The translations under genes and the position numbers were made by a program. 34,324 bases of DNA from Microcaldota archaeon (GTDB lineage: Archaea > Micrarchaeota > Micrarchaeia > Micrarchaeales > Micrarchaeaceae): assembly GCA_021792775.1 (NCBI GenBank), contig JAJYTZ010000008.1, forward strand, positions 1-34,324. The letters are read 5' to 3'. The notes under the pieces were generated by a model. That model was given only the letters and a program-made list of their open reading frames with translations. It did not search any database and was not told the origin of the DNA. This document shows, in pieces, positions 21,259 through 29,192 of this stretch (the first letter of the stretch is position 1; each line of letters opens with the position of its first letter).

Positions 21259-21331
21259 GGGGCTGTACGCTAACCTGGTAGACTACCACGTTCGGGTCGT
21301 GGAGATCCGAGTTCAAATCTCGGCAGCCCCA
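21259..21331 (+). tRNA. tRNA-Pro(CGG)
   Basis: Acceptor GGGGCTG/CAGCCCC with A73, anticodon arm CCACG-TTCGGGT-CGTGG giving anticodon CGG, and T arm CCGAG-TTCAAAT-CTCGG. The variable loop is short. The D stem is poor: G11-C24 and U13-G22 only, with C12 facing A23 and C10 facing U25. No intron; CCA is not encoded beyond the discriminator. The 5' end is 1 nt from the nuoN stop codon. Confidence 0.92.
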
Positions 21332-21701
21332 TTTAGAGAAGGAGGTTATATAGAAGCGAAGAAGTTGCTCTTTTCTTTCTGACGACAGAGGACAAGCTGA
21401 AAATCTGTCGGCGTAAATTTCCTGTTTCGTGAAAAGTAAAATTCTAACATACTTTCTAATAGTGATTATTATACTAAACAATAAATTAAACTATTGTTTA
21501 TTATAATAAACAGTATTTAAATAAATTGAGGCATCATAAATGGAGGGTGGAAGTGAAGCCTGCATGGTGGTGGCTTCTCGAAAATGAATCGCACAAGATA
21601 TAGGTGTTGGATATGAAAAGCATAGTTGACTACCACCAGATACATTTGTAGCACCATGATGGTTATAAAAGTCTTTGATTTCAAAAGATCGTTGTGTTTT
21701 C
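21332..21701. other. AT-rich intergenic region after tRNA-Pro
   Basis: 370 bp without a convincing gene. It holds nested AT palindromes (21475-21512), a perfect 6-bp hairpin GAAGCC/GGCTTC at 21555-21577 with an 11-nt loop, and a TATA element TTATAAAAG at about 21663-21671 that fits the methyltransferase gene at 21702. I see no origin-recognition boxes or integrase remnants. Confidence 0.5.
21475..21512. repeat. Nested AT-rich palindromes
   Basis: TAAACAATA (21475-21483) is inverted as TATTGTTTA (21492-21500), and an uninterrupted 18-bp palindrome TGTTTATTATAATAAACA occupies 21495-21512, sharing six bases with it. The arms can form competing hairpins or bind a dimeric regulator. Confidence 0.7.
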
Positions 21702-22280
21702 ATGCAGTCGCCCTACGATTATCTGTTCATAATAATGGTTCTGGCCGCGTTTGTTGTCATTGACTACCCGCGCTCCATACTGGTGCCGCTCGCACGCCAG
21801 CACGGCAGGGTCATGCAGTGCGCGGACCGCATGTCAAGCTGGCCCATAATAGTGTGCGATAACGTCTCTTGGATAATATCAAGTGGAATTCTGGTGCTTG
21901 GCATAGGCACGCTGCCGCAGTTCTTTCTTTACATTGGCATTGGGTTCGTAGTATTAGGCTTCGTTCTGAGACAGTGGGCCATAAGCGCGCTCGGACTCTT
22001 CTTTGCGCCAACCGTGCGCATAATTCGTGGACATAAGCTCATCTTGCACGGACCGTACACATACTTGAGACATCCATCTTACACCGGCGTGCTCATGCTG
22101 CTGTTTGGCGTGGCCCTAGCATCGCAATCGCTTGATGCGATTGTTATAGCGGTTGTGCTGTTGGTTCCGGCTTACATGTATAGGATACGCGTTGAGGAGA
22201 GAGCGATGGGATTGGAGTTTGGAAAACGCTATGATGCATATAGGAAAAGGACGTGGGCACTTGTGCCATACCTTTTCTAG
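21702..22280 (+). CDS. Isoprenylcysteine carboxyl methyltransferase (ICMT/PEMT)-like membrane methyltransferase
   Basis: 192 residues, five or six hydrophobic segments. The C-terminal signature GPYTYLRHPSYTGVLMLLFG, RIRVEERAMGLEFGKRYDAYRKRTWALVPYLF is that of the ICMT/NnrU-like family, which methylates carboxyl or amine groups of lipid-linked substrates with SAM bound between helices. No CaaX-protein pathway is known in archaea, so a small lipid or quinone-type substrate is likelier. I chose ATG 21702, about 33 bp after a TATA box, over TTG 21675. The first 200 bp are richer in GC and CGC codons than neighbours, so transfer is possible. Confidence 0.82.
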   Translation: MQSPYDYLFIIMVLAAFVVIDYPRSILVPLARQHGRVMQCADRMSSWPIIVCDNVSWIISSGILVLGIGTLPQFFLYIGIGFVVLGFVLRQWAISALGLFFAPTVRIIRGHKLILHGPYTYLRHPSYTGVLMLLFGVALASQSLDAIVIAVVLLVPAYMYRIRVEERAMGLEFGKRYDAYRKRTWALVPYLF

Positions 22281-22289
22281 TCTCTTGCT

Positions 22290-22308
22290 GTATTTTTATT
22301 CCTTTGTT
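22290..22308 (+). terminator. T-rich terminator tract after the ICMT-like gene
   Basis: TATTTTTATTCCTTTGTTT begins about 10 nt after the stop codon; U-rich archaeal type, no stable hairpin. Confidence 0.45.
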
Positions 22309-22416
22309 TGGTGATGATGATGATGGACGGCCTTTTGCTCACATCGACAAGAAATAATTTGTCGGGGCCTTATTACGAACATAAACAGAACGTATTTAAA
22401 TCATAAATTTATAATC

Positions 22417-22704
22417 GTGAGTGATAAAATGGATGTTACTTTGAGGGGCAGAGCGCAACAAATCATCGATGTTATGGGTGAGAAGGGAAACGCCAACCAG
22501 GAAAACAGAAGGAAAGACGCGGATGCAATAATCGATGTTATGGGTGAGAAGGGAAACGCCAACCAGGAAAACAGAAGGAAAGACGCGGATGCAATAATCT
22601 GTGCTATGAATAAGAGATATCTCAATCATGGAAACGGAAGAGAAATTAAAGATGCGGAGGACAAAGAGGGTTGGAAAAGAATACATATGCGATCTTCGCA
22701 ATGA
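22417..22704 (+). CDS. Small repeat protein built from 22-residue units
   Basis: 95 residues (91 if ATG 22429 is used; GTGAT sits 3 nt before that ATG, while GTG 22417 is 24 bp from the TATA box TATTTAAAT). Two identical 22-residue units beginning IDVMGEKGNANQENRRKDAD are followed by a third, degenerate unit (ICAMNKRYLNHGNGREIKDAED) and a basic tail. The protein is very polar, probably helical with Asn/Gly-rich turns, and has no cysteine cluster or membrane segment. I do not recognise the family. It stands alone between the ICMT-like gene and a transporter operon. It may be a nucleic-acid- or partner-binding repeat protein or a selfish coding repeat. Confidence 0.55.
   Translation: MSDKMDVTLRGRAQQIIDVMGEKGNANQENRRKDADAIIDVMGEKGNANQENRRKDADAIICAMNKRYLNHGNGREIKDAEDKEGWKRIHMRSSQ
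22465..22596 (+). repeat. Perfect tandem duplication, 2 x 66 bp
   Basis: Units 22465-22530 and 22531-22596 are identical base for base, each opening ATCGATGTTATGGGTGAGAA and ending GATGCAATA; 22597-22662 is a diverged third copy in register. Unit length is a multiple of three, so the reading frame is kept. Confidence 0.95.
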
Positions 22705-22946
22705 TAAATGAGTATCCATCTTCAGCGATGGAGGGCACAAACTCTATCGGCGTTGACATGGAATTACGCAACTTCGCAGCATTATTAGATTCTTGAATCA
22801 GACAATCCATTTGTTGCGTTCCTTGATAGCTAAACTCGGCATCTGCAACTACGTATTTTGTGACTATTCAACATTTGCTAGACATTAAAATTTACACCTT
22901 CTCGCCAAATTCTATTAGCTATTGATTGTGCCTTGATGATGTATAA
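22705..22946. other. Gap between the repeat protein and the SSS transporter gene
   Basis: A hairpin TCCATC-TTCAGC-GATGGA (about 22714-22731) just after the repeat gene may end its transcript. On the minus strand a frame lacking a normal start is open for about 80 codons (reading VVADAEFSYQGTQQMDCLIQ and on into the 3' end of the repeat gene); it could be a gene fragment or chance. Nothing else is recognisable. Confidence 0.35.
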
Positions 22947-24464
22947 TCAATACTTGTATGCTGCTGCCTTCGCTCCGTTTGTTGCGTTGAAGGCCTTTGC
23001 TATCAATGAACCCACCATAACCACAGCTATGTTAGCAAGCAGTGCCAACATACCTATAAACACAGGACCCAGCCCTGTTGCTATGAGCGTTGTGGTCCAT
23101 ACCGCAAAATGGTTCGCTGCAACCATCATATATATGCCCAAGAACACCCCTACCAGCAGTCCCAGGAATAATGCGTATCTGTTAATCCTCTTTGTTATTA
23201 CCCCGAAAACGAATGATGGGAGTATCTGAAGTATGAGTATGCCTCCAAAAAGCTGGAGCTGTATGGCGAACGTTGCAGGTATTACGAAAACGAATCCTAG
23301 TGCAAGGAACTTGAATATGACTGCAAAAACCTGTGCGGTGCGCGTCTCCCCTGCAGGGGTCATGTTGGGTCGGATCTCCTTTGCTATGTTTCTTGTGAAT
23401 AGATTAGCTGCTGCTATCGCCATGATAGCCGCTGGCACTAATCCGCCTATGAATATGCCTAGGAGCGCGGCGCCAGATAGCCATGACGGGAGCAGTGTTA
23501 TTATAAGGCCTGGGACGACCTGCGTCCCTTGCACTGATGCTGGGAACAGATGTACATACTTGAGCGCTGCCGGTACCCCATATATCATAAACCCAAACAT
23601 CGCGAGGAATCCTAGGCCAAGGCTGTAGAATGGCAGTAACGATGCGGTCTTTCTTACCTTCTTTGGATCGGATTGCGCCAATGTGCCGTTGACTACGTGA
23701 GGGTACATATAAAGGGCCAGTGCGCTTAGCACGAAAAGGCTCCAGTACGCGTTGTAGAGCGATGGAGGCAACTTGAAATAGCTTATTGTGGAAGGCGCGG
23801 TAAGCAAAGCGGAATGGAATCCGCCGAGTACTGCAACTGCCAGCACCACTATTATGACTGTTAGAAGTATTAGCACATCCTTCATTATAGAGCCTAATGC
23901 CGCCCCCCTTAGCCCACTTGTCCATGTGAACGCTGCCAATATTATGAATGAGATTATCAAAGATAACTCTATTATGAAATTGACTGCCCCTACTCCGTGC
24001 AATAAGGTAATCAATACTGCTTGCATTCCCACTATCTGAAGCGCTATGTAAGGAAGTTCTGCAACTATGCCCACAACTGCGACAGATACCGCAAGTAGCC
24101 TGCTGTTGAATACAGATCTTACGAAGTCCGCCACCGTAAGATGACCATTATTATTCGCGATCTTCCAGAATTTGGGCATAAGCCACATGGCAAACGCGTA
24201 TGTTATTATCACATAAGGCGCGGCAAAGAAGAATATAGAACCCTTCGCATACAGAGAGGACGGCACAGCTATGAAAGTATATGCTGTGTATATATCCGCT
24301 CCGAGGAGGAACCATCCTATGGTAGTTCCTATCCTGCTTCCTGCCATCCCCCATTCTTTAAGCTGTTTTAGGTTACCTTTCCTCCATCTGCTTCCGTAGA
24401 AACCCAGATAAACGAATATCGCAAAGAGCGCAACGAAAACCGTTATAGATATAGAGTTGATCAT
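22947..24464 (-). CDS. Sodium:solute symporter (SSS/SLC5) family transporter
   Basis: 505 residues, about 13 helices. Seen: the first-helix region FYGSRWRKGNLKQLKEWGMAGSRIGTTIGWFLLGADIYTAYTF, AELPYIALQIVGMQAVL, WTSGLRGAALGSIMKDVLIL and AAIMAIAAANLFTRNIAKEIRP, the characteristic SSS order (helices 1, 4, 6 and 8 with the serine-poor Na2-site helix). Family members bring in sugars, amino acids, acetate/pyruvate or nucleobases with Na+ or H+; the substrate here is not certain. Its start overlaps the DUF3311 gene by 4 bp, a pairing typical of monocarboxylate-type SSS transporters. Next to citrate synthase, an organic-acid substrate would make sense. Confidence 0.88.
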   Translation of the reverse strand: MINSISITVFVALFAIFVYLGFYGSRWRKGNLKQLKEWGMAGSRIGTTIGWFLLGADIYTAYTFIAVPSSLYAKGSIFFFAAPYVIITYAFAMWLMPKFWKIANNNGHLTVADFVRSVFNSRLLAVSVAVVGIVAELPYIALQIVGMQAVLITLLHGVGAVNFIIELSLIISFIILAAFTWTSGLRGAALGSIMKDVLILLTVIIVVLAVAVLGGFHSALLTAPSTISYFKLPPSLYNAYWSLFVLSALALYMYPHVVNGTLAQSDPKKVRKTASLLPFYSLGLGFLAMFGFMIYGVPAALKYVHLFPASVQGTQVVPGLIITLLPSWLSGAALLGIFIGGLVPAAIMAIAAANLFTRNIAKEIRPNMTPAGETRTAQVFAVIFKFLALGFVFVIPATFAIQLQLFGGILILQILPSFVFGVITKRINRYALFLGLLVGVFLGIYMMVAANHFAVWTTTLIATGLGPVFIGMLALLANIAVVMVGSLIAKAFNATNGAKAAAYKY

Positions 24465-24715
24465 CTTCTTCTGCCTCTATGCCTCGCGTTTCTATTTCTT
24501 GTCTTTTTCTCCTCCTTATTCTCTTTTGCGTTCCAGAGCACCGCGGCTATGAAGAAGAGTATGGCACTCAGCGGCATCCAGAGCAGCTGATACCAATAGA
24601 AGAAGGATATCCCTCCAAGGGTTGGGTGTATGTGATTATAAGTGGGTATCGCTAAAAGCGCGATAAGCGGTATTAACAGAAGAATCGCAATTGCGATATC
24701 TACGCTTTTTACCAT
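24461..24715 (-). CDS. DUF3311 small membrane protein, partner of the SSS transporter
   Basis: 84 residues with two hydrophobic helices (about 6-24 and 40-62) and a very basic tail (KEEKKTRNRNARHRGRRR). The middle motif PTYNHIHPTLGGISFFYWYQLLWMPL is the DUF3311 signature. Such proteins are usually encoded just upstream of SSS genes and are thought to be accessory subunits. ATG 24715 follows TATA elements on the minus strand; its stop overlaps the transporter start. Confidence 0.85.
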   Translation of the reverse strand: MVKSVDIAIAILLLIPLIALLAIPTYNHIHPTLGGISFFYWYQLLWMPLSAILFFIAAVLWNAKENKEEKKTRNRNARHRGRRR

Positions 24716-24721
24716 TTGACC

Positions 24722-24746
24722 TATTTATATACGCAGATATATTTAA
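24722..24746 (-). promoter_or_regulatory. TATA elements of the transporter operon
   Basis: On the minus strand TTTTTAAATATATC followed by GTATATAAATAG precedes ATG 24715. The distal box has the right distance (about 25-30 bp) for a leaderless mRNA. Confidence 0.55.
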
Positions 24747-24824
24747 AAAGGCATCTACACATAGTGGCGAAAATTGGTTTTTGGGCCGACATAAACGCCT
24801 TGCTTGGAGGGCAGATACCACTTT

Positions 24825-25172
24825 CTATTTGCTCCTTGATCTGATTATCTCTGCAAGAACTATCGCGTTGTTGTGATTCTCATCCTTTGCCGCATAGAGA
24901 AGCGTGATTTTGCTCTTCTTTGAAAGTTTGATAATTGCTGCCAATGCCTCGCTTTTGTTTATCTCTTTTCTGTACCTTCTCCTGAACTCTACCCATTTGC
25001 TCGGATCATGTCCAAACCACTTTCTGAGCTCATCTGATGGTGCTACATCCCTTTCCCATATCTTTATCTTCGCCTTCTCCTTGCTCAGTCCTCTCGGCCA
25101 AAGCCTGTCGACCAATACTCTTTCTCCGTCCGAGCTCTCCGGCTTTTCGTATACCCTCTTCGTTTTTATCAT
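24825..25172 (-). CDS. DUF488 (YeaO-like) protein
   Basis: 115 residues from ATG 25172. Seen: RVYEKPESSDGERVLVDRLWPRGLSKEKAKI, DVAPSDELRKWFGHDPSKWVEFRRRY and ITLLYAAKDENHNNAIVLAEII, the full DUF488 pattern. The biochemical function of the family is not established; the fold recalls DNA-glycosylase or nuclease-associated domains. Start: an ATG at 25187 would overlap the end of citrate synthase, whereas MIKTKRVYEKP fits family N-termini and lies 4 bp after that stop. It is the second gene of a citrate synthase transcript. Confidence 0.88.
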   Translation of the reverse strand: MIKTKRVYEKPESSDGERVLVDRLWPRGLSKEKAKIKIWERDVAPSDELRKWFGHDPSKWVEFRRRYRKEINKSEALAAIIKLSKKSKITLLYAAKDENHNNAIVLAEIIRSRSK

Positions 25173-25176
25173 TTGA

Positions 25177-26337
25177 TTACCTGCCATTTATCTCTTTGTA
25201 AGGCCTTCCTGTTTCTCCTGTGTAATAAACAGTGGGCCTTATCAGTCTATTATTCTTTAGATACTCCACTATATGACTGCACCACCCTGGCGCCCTGCTG
25301 AGCGCAAATACCGGAGTGAATAGCTCTGGTTCTATACCTATGTATGAGTATACTGGCCCTGAAAAGAAGTCGACGTTCGGCCAGATTCCTTTTTGCCCGG
25401 TCCTCTTTATCGCGGCTTCTTCTATCATGAAAGCAGTATCTGCTATTTTCTTGACTCTGTCATCTGTGTTTCTTATCGCTGCCTTCAGCTGTTCCTTTAT
25501 TATCACGGCCCTTGGGTCGTACGTCTTGTACACCCTGTGCCCGAAGCCCATTATCCTGTTGCCTGACGAAATTATACCGTCTATGTACTTGTCGGGATCT
25601 TTTCCTACTCCACTCATTATCATCTTCAACGCCGCCTCGTCCGCTCCGCCATGCAGCGAACCTTTGAGGGTGTTTATCGCGGATACCACAGCTGAGTATA
25701 TGTCAGAGAGTGTGGATATTGTAACTATCCCGGAAAATGTGGATGCGTTTGAACTGTGCTCTGCATGCAGTAGGAACATCGTGTCTGCAAGTTTTACAAC
25801 CTCTTTCGGCTTTGGCTCTCCGTTAAGCATATATAGGAAGTTTGCAGTATGACCAAGTTTTGGGTCTGGGTTGGTATACTTGCCGGACGATCTTATGCTC
25901 CCTATAGCTGCTACCACACTCGCAATCTTTGATATTATACGTATTGAGGTGGATTCGTTGTCAGATGTGTTTTCCGCGCTTTTGTCGTACGCCCCTATCA
26001 AATCCATTGCGGCTGATAGCGTATGCATCGGGTTAGTTTCCTGTGGCACGCCTTTTATCAGGTTGATTACCCTATCATCTAGGTTTCTCTCTTCTGCCAA
26101 TGCGCTTGAGAAGTCCTTCATCTGTTTCGTGGTGGGCAGTTCTCCGTAAAGAAGGAGGTATGATATCTCTTCAAAATTCGAGGCTGCTGCCAGCTCCCCT
26201 ATGTCATATCCGTAGTAATATAGCTTGCCTGCCTTTCCATCCACCTTGCATATCTTCGACTCCATGAAGTATACTCCTTCAAGTCCCAGATTTATTTGAG
26301 GTTTTTCGGTCAAAGACACACCATGATTGTTTATCAT
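25177..26337 (-). CDS. gltA: Citrate synthase
   Basis: 386 residues, normal for the archaeal/Gram-positive dimeric type. Seen: the catalytic histidines in SLHGGADEAA and GFGHRVYKTYDPRA, and the catalytic aspartate in WPNVDFFSG, with YLLLYGELPT and NPMHTLSAAMDLIG upstream. It condenses oxaloacetate with acetyl-CoA. 2-Methylcitrate synthases share this pattern, but aconitase next door favours citrate. A minus-strand AT box about 33 bp upstream (AGTAAAAAGG) may be its promoter, within the 45-bp gap to the divergent aconitase gene. DUF488 follows after 4 bp. Confidence 0.94.
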   Translation of the reverse strand: MINNHGVSLTEKPQINLGLEGVYFMESKICKVDGKAGKLYYYGYDIGELAAASNFEEISYLLLYGELPTTKQMKDFSSALAEERNLDDRVINLIKGVPQETNPMHTLSAAMDLIGAYDKSAENTSDNESTSIRIISKIASVVAAIGSIRSSGKYTNPDPKLGHTANFLYMLNGEPKPKEVVKLADTMFLLHAEHSSNASTFSGIVTISTLSDIYSAVVSAINTLKGSLHGGADEAALKMIMSGVGKDPDKYIDGIISSGNRIMGFGHRVYKTYDPRAVIIKEQLKAAIRNTDDRVKKIADTAFMIEEAAIKRTGQKGIWPNVDFFSGPVYSYIGIEPELFTPVFALSRAPGWCSHIVEYLKNNRLIRPTVYYTGETGRPYKEINGR

Positions 26338-26382
26338 GGAGTATTTTTGTATCTTTCTGTTAGGATATCCTTTTTACTTTGA

Positions 26383-29184
26383 TTGTGTAATATATATGGA
26401 GATTCTTTGGGTTATTCTGATAGTCTTGGAGTTGTAAAGTCGTTCAAAAACGCAGGTAAGGATATCTTTTTTTATTCTTTGCCTGGGCTCGAGAAGAAGG
26501 GTTACGGCAAAATCTCTTCTCTTCCATTCTCGATAAGGGTAGTGCTCGAGTCCCTTCTAAGAAACCTTGATGGAAAGACGGTCACTGAGAATGACGTGAG
26601 GATGCTGGCCAACTGGGATGCAAAAAATCCGGGAGAGGCAGACATTCCATTCAAAGTGTCTAGGATTCTGATGCAGGACTTTACAGGAGTGCCTGCTGTT
26701 GTAGATCTTACTGCAATGAGGGATTTTGTGGTAAAAAGCGGTGGCAGAGCCGAGACTATACAACCGCTTGTGCCAGTCGATCTTATTATCGACCATTCAG
26801 TCCAGGTGGATTCGTTTAATACAGTAGATTCCATTGGGATAAACCAGCAAAAAGAGATAGAAAGGAACAGAGAGAGATATCACCTTTTGAAATGGGCATC
26901 TGGCGCTTTCGACAAGTTTAAGGTATATCCTCCCTCTGCAGGTATTTGCCATCAGATAAATCTTGAATATTTGGCGAAATGCGTATCCGTCGAAGATGTT
27001 GGCGGGAAAGCGTATGCATATCCTGACACGTTGGTGGGCACCGATTCCCATACAACCATGATAAATGGATTGGGGATTGTCGGTTATGGGGTTGGCGGTA
27101 TAGAAGCCGAGGCTGCAATGCTTGGACAGCCGGTCTCGTTTACCACGCCCAAAGTTTTAGGCGTACATATTACTGGGAAAATGGGAGAGGGTATCACCGC
27201 AACAGACTTCGCACTTACTCTTACCAGAGTGCTGAGAGATAGGGGGGTTGTTGGGATGTTCGTTGAGTTCTTTGGCGAAGGCCTTGATTCTCTATCCCTT
27301 CCTGACAGGGCAACTTTATCTAATATGTGCCCGGAGTACGGTGCCACGATAGCGATATTTCCTCCTGATGAGGAGACGCTTGATTACATGAAAATGACCG
27401 GAAGAAGCGCGGAGCAGGTAGATCTTGTCAGAAGCTATTACAAAGAACAGGAAATGTTTGGGGTTGACTACAAAAAGGTCATCTATAGTGATAAGATAGA
27501 GGTTGATCTTGCTTCTATAGAACCCTCTGTCTCTGGTCCTGATCAACCCAAAGAACAGGTAAAACTTCATGATATAAAGCAGGACTTCGACAGCGTTTTC
27601 ATCAATGATGGCGGAGAGAAGGAGCATCTGCGTAGATACGATGCAACAAGATGGTCTACAGAAAGTTCGATGCCGGACGGCGGAAGTGTCAAGGATGCGC
27701 CGACCCATAGCAGCATACGCAGTTTTAGGATAAAGGACAGCGGCGGCTATGAATATGTGCTCTCTGACGGGGACGTAGTGATATCCTCTATAACAAGTTG
27801 CACCAATACGAGCAATCCATCTGTCATGATTGCGGCTGGGCTTCTTGCGAAGAAGGCAGTTGAGGCAGGGTTGAAGATAGATACAAAGAAGGTCAAGACA
27901 AGCCTTGGTCCCGGATCTAGAGTAGTTACTGAATACCTTCAGAAAGCCGGCCTTATGGATTATCTGGATAGACTGGGATACGGACTTGTTGGTTATGGGT
28001 GTATAACCTGCATAGGAAATAGCGGTCCGCTTATTGAGAAACAGAGCGAGGTAATAAACAAGAACAACCTTGTTGTCGCTTCTGTTCTCTCAGGAAATAG
28101 GAACTATGAGGCGAGGATACACAGGGACATAAGGGCGAATTATCTTATGTCGCCTCCGCTTGTGATAGCGTTCGGGATTGCTGGCAGTGTAAGGATAGAT
28201 ATGGACAAAGAACCGTTAGGGAAGGGCGCCGATGGGCAACCAGTATACCTAAAAGACGTATGGCCTTCTAACTCAGAGATAAAGGAGGTATTACATAAAG
28301 CCGTCAGCGAGGATATGTTTGAAAAGGTGTACGGAAAAGATATATACAATGTCAATAATTATTGGAATGGAATAGAGACCGTAGGAGGTTCTGTGTATTT
28401 GTGGCAAAGAGACAGCACTTACATAAGGCTGCCGCCCTTTTTTGATTCTATGCAGACGAGGAAATTCGGCCCACTTGAAAACTGCACGGTGCTTGCTGTA
28501 TTTGGGGACTCTCTTTCGACAGATCATATATCACCCGCAGGTGCGATAGGGGTAGATAGTCCTGCGGGAAAGTATCTGATCGCATCAGGAGTTGAACCGA
28601 AGGATTTCAATACTTACGGTTCGAGAAGGGGGAACCATGAGGTTATGATTAGGGGTGCTTTCGCTAACAACAGGATAAAGAACCTTTTGATGGGAGGCGA
28701 GACCGGCGGAAATACTGTGCACTTTCCGGATATGAAGAAGATGAGCATATACGATGCGGCGATGGAGTATAAGGGCCAGAATAAGAACCTTGTTGTCTTT
28801 GGAGGCAGAGAGTACGGTTCTGGAAGTTCGAGGGATTGGGCCGCGAAAGGGCCGGCGCTTATAGGCGTAAAGGCAGTCATAGCGCAGAGCTTCGAGAGGA
28901 TACATAGGAGCAACCTAGTGGGAATGGGAGTAATGCCGCTCCAGTTCGAAGAGGGAGAAAGTTACGATTCGATTGGCATAGATCCTTCAAAACCTCTTGA
29001 CATCCTAACAGAAAAGGATGCGGGACCAAAGAGCGATGTGAAGATGCGCTTCTATGATAAATCAGGCAAGATGAAGGAGTGTAGACTTCTGTTAAGAGTG
29101 GACACGAATACTGAGATGGAGTATTACAAGGCGAATGGCATACTTAATTATGTTTTGGGCAAGATAATCTCTGGAAGACTTTGA
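26383..29184 (+). CDS. acnA: Aconitate hydratase (AcnA/IRP type)
   Basis: 933 residues, complete. Seen: FYSLPGLEKKGYGKISSLPFSIRVVLESLLRN, GTDSHTTMINGLGIVGYGVGG, the three [4Fe-4S] ligands in SITSCTNTSNPSVM and GYGCITCIGN, and the swivel-domain GGREYGSGSSRDWAAKGP and GVKAVIAQSFERIHRSNLVGMG. It interconverts citrate and isocitrate. The start is a TTG (26383, or TTG 26407); the only nearby ATG is out of frame and closes at once. It is divergent from citrate synthase and is followed without gap by the oxidoreductase gene, whose frame starts 9 nt after the stop. Confidence 0.95.
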   Translation: MCNIYGDSLGYSDSLGVVKSFKNAGKDIFFYSLPGLEKKGYGKISSLPFSIRVVLESLLRNLDGKTVTENDVRMLANWDAKNPGEADIPFKVSRILMQDFTGVPAVVDLTAMRDFVVKSGGRAETIQPLVPVDLIIDHSVQVDSFNTVDSIGINQQKEIERNRERYHLLKWASGAFDKFKVYPPSAGICHQINLEYLAKCVSVEDVGGKAYAYPDTLVGTDSHTTMINGLGIVGYGVGGIEAEAAMLGQPVSFTTPKVLGVHITGKMGEGITATDFALTLTRVLRDRGVVGMFVEFFGEGLDSLSLPDRATLSNMCPEYGATIAIFPPDEETLDYMKMTGRSAEQVDLVRSYYKEQEMFGVDYKKVIYSDKIEVDLASIEPSVSGPDQPKEQVKLHDIKQDFDSVFINDGGEKEHLRRYDATRWSTESSMPDGGSVKDAPTHSSIRSFRIKDSGGYEYVLSDGDVVISSITSCTNTSNPSVMIAAGLLAKKAVEAGLKIDTKKVKTSLGPGSRVVTEYLQKAGLMDYLDRLGYGLVGYGCITCIGNSGPLIEKQSEVINKNNLVVASVLSGNRNYEARIHRDIRANYLMSPPLVIAFGIAGSVRIDMDKEPLGKGADGQPVYLKDVWPSNSEIKEVLHKAVSEDMFEKVYGKDIYNVNNYWNGIETVGGSVYLWQRDSTYIRLPPFFDSMQTRKFGPLENCTVLAVFGDSLSTDHISPAGAIGVDSPAGKYLIASGVEPKDFNTYGSRRGNHEVMIRGAFANNRIKNLLMGGETGGNTVHFPDMKKMSIYDAAMEYKGQNKNLVVFGGREYGSGSSRDWAAKGPALIGVKAVIAQSFERIHRSNLVGMGVMPLQFEEGESYDSIGIDPSKPLDILTEKDAGPKSDVKMRFYDKSGKMKECRLLLRVDTNTEMEYYKANGILNYVLGKIISGRL

Positions 29185-29192
29185 GGGTTTTT

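Noticed and set aside
22305-22330. GATGATGATGATG run as microsatellite or box C
   Set aside because: Very short, no partner box D, in a plain intergenic tail.
22396-22740. Minus-strand frames over the 66-bp repeat (hydrophobic, reading RVFPSVFLVGVSLLTHNID twice)
   Set aside because: They mirror the duplicated DNA of the plus-strand gene, whose start, TATA box and codon choice are better.
22740-22900. Minus-strand open frame reading VVADAEFSYQGTQQMD
   Set aside because: No start codon and it runs into the antisense of the repeat gene; may be a fragment but cannot be supported.
21259-22946. Integrative element bounded by tRNA-Pro
   Set aside because: No integrase and no second copy of the tRNA 3' end was found downstream within the window.
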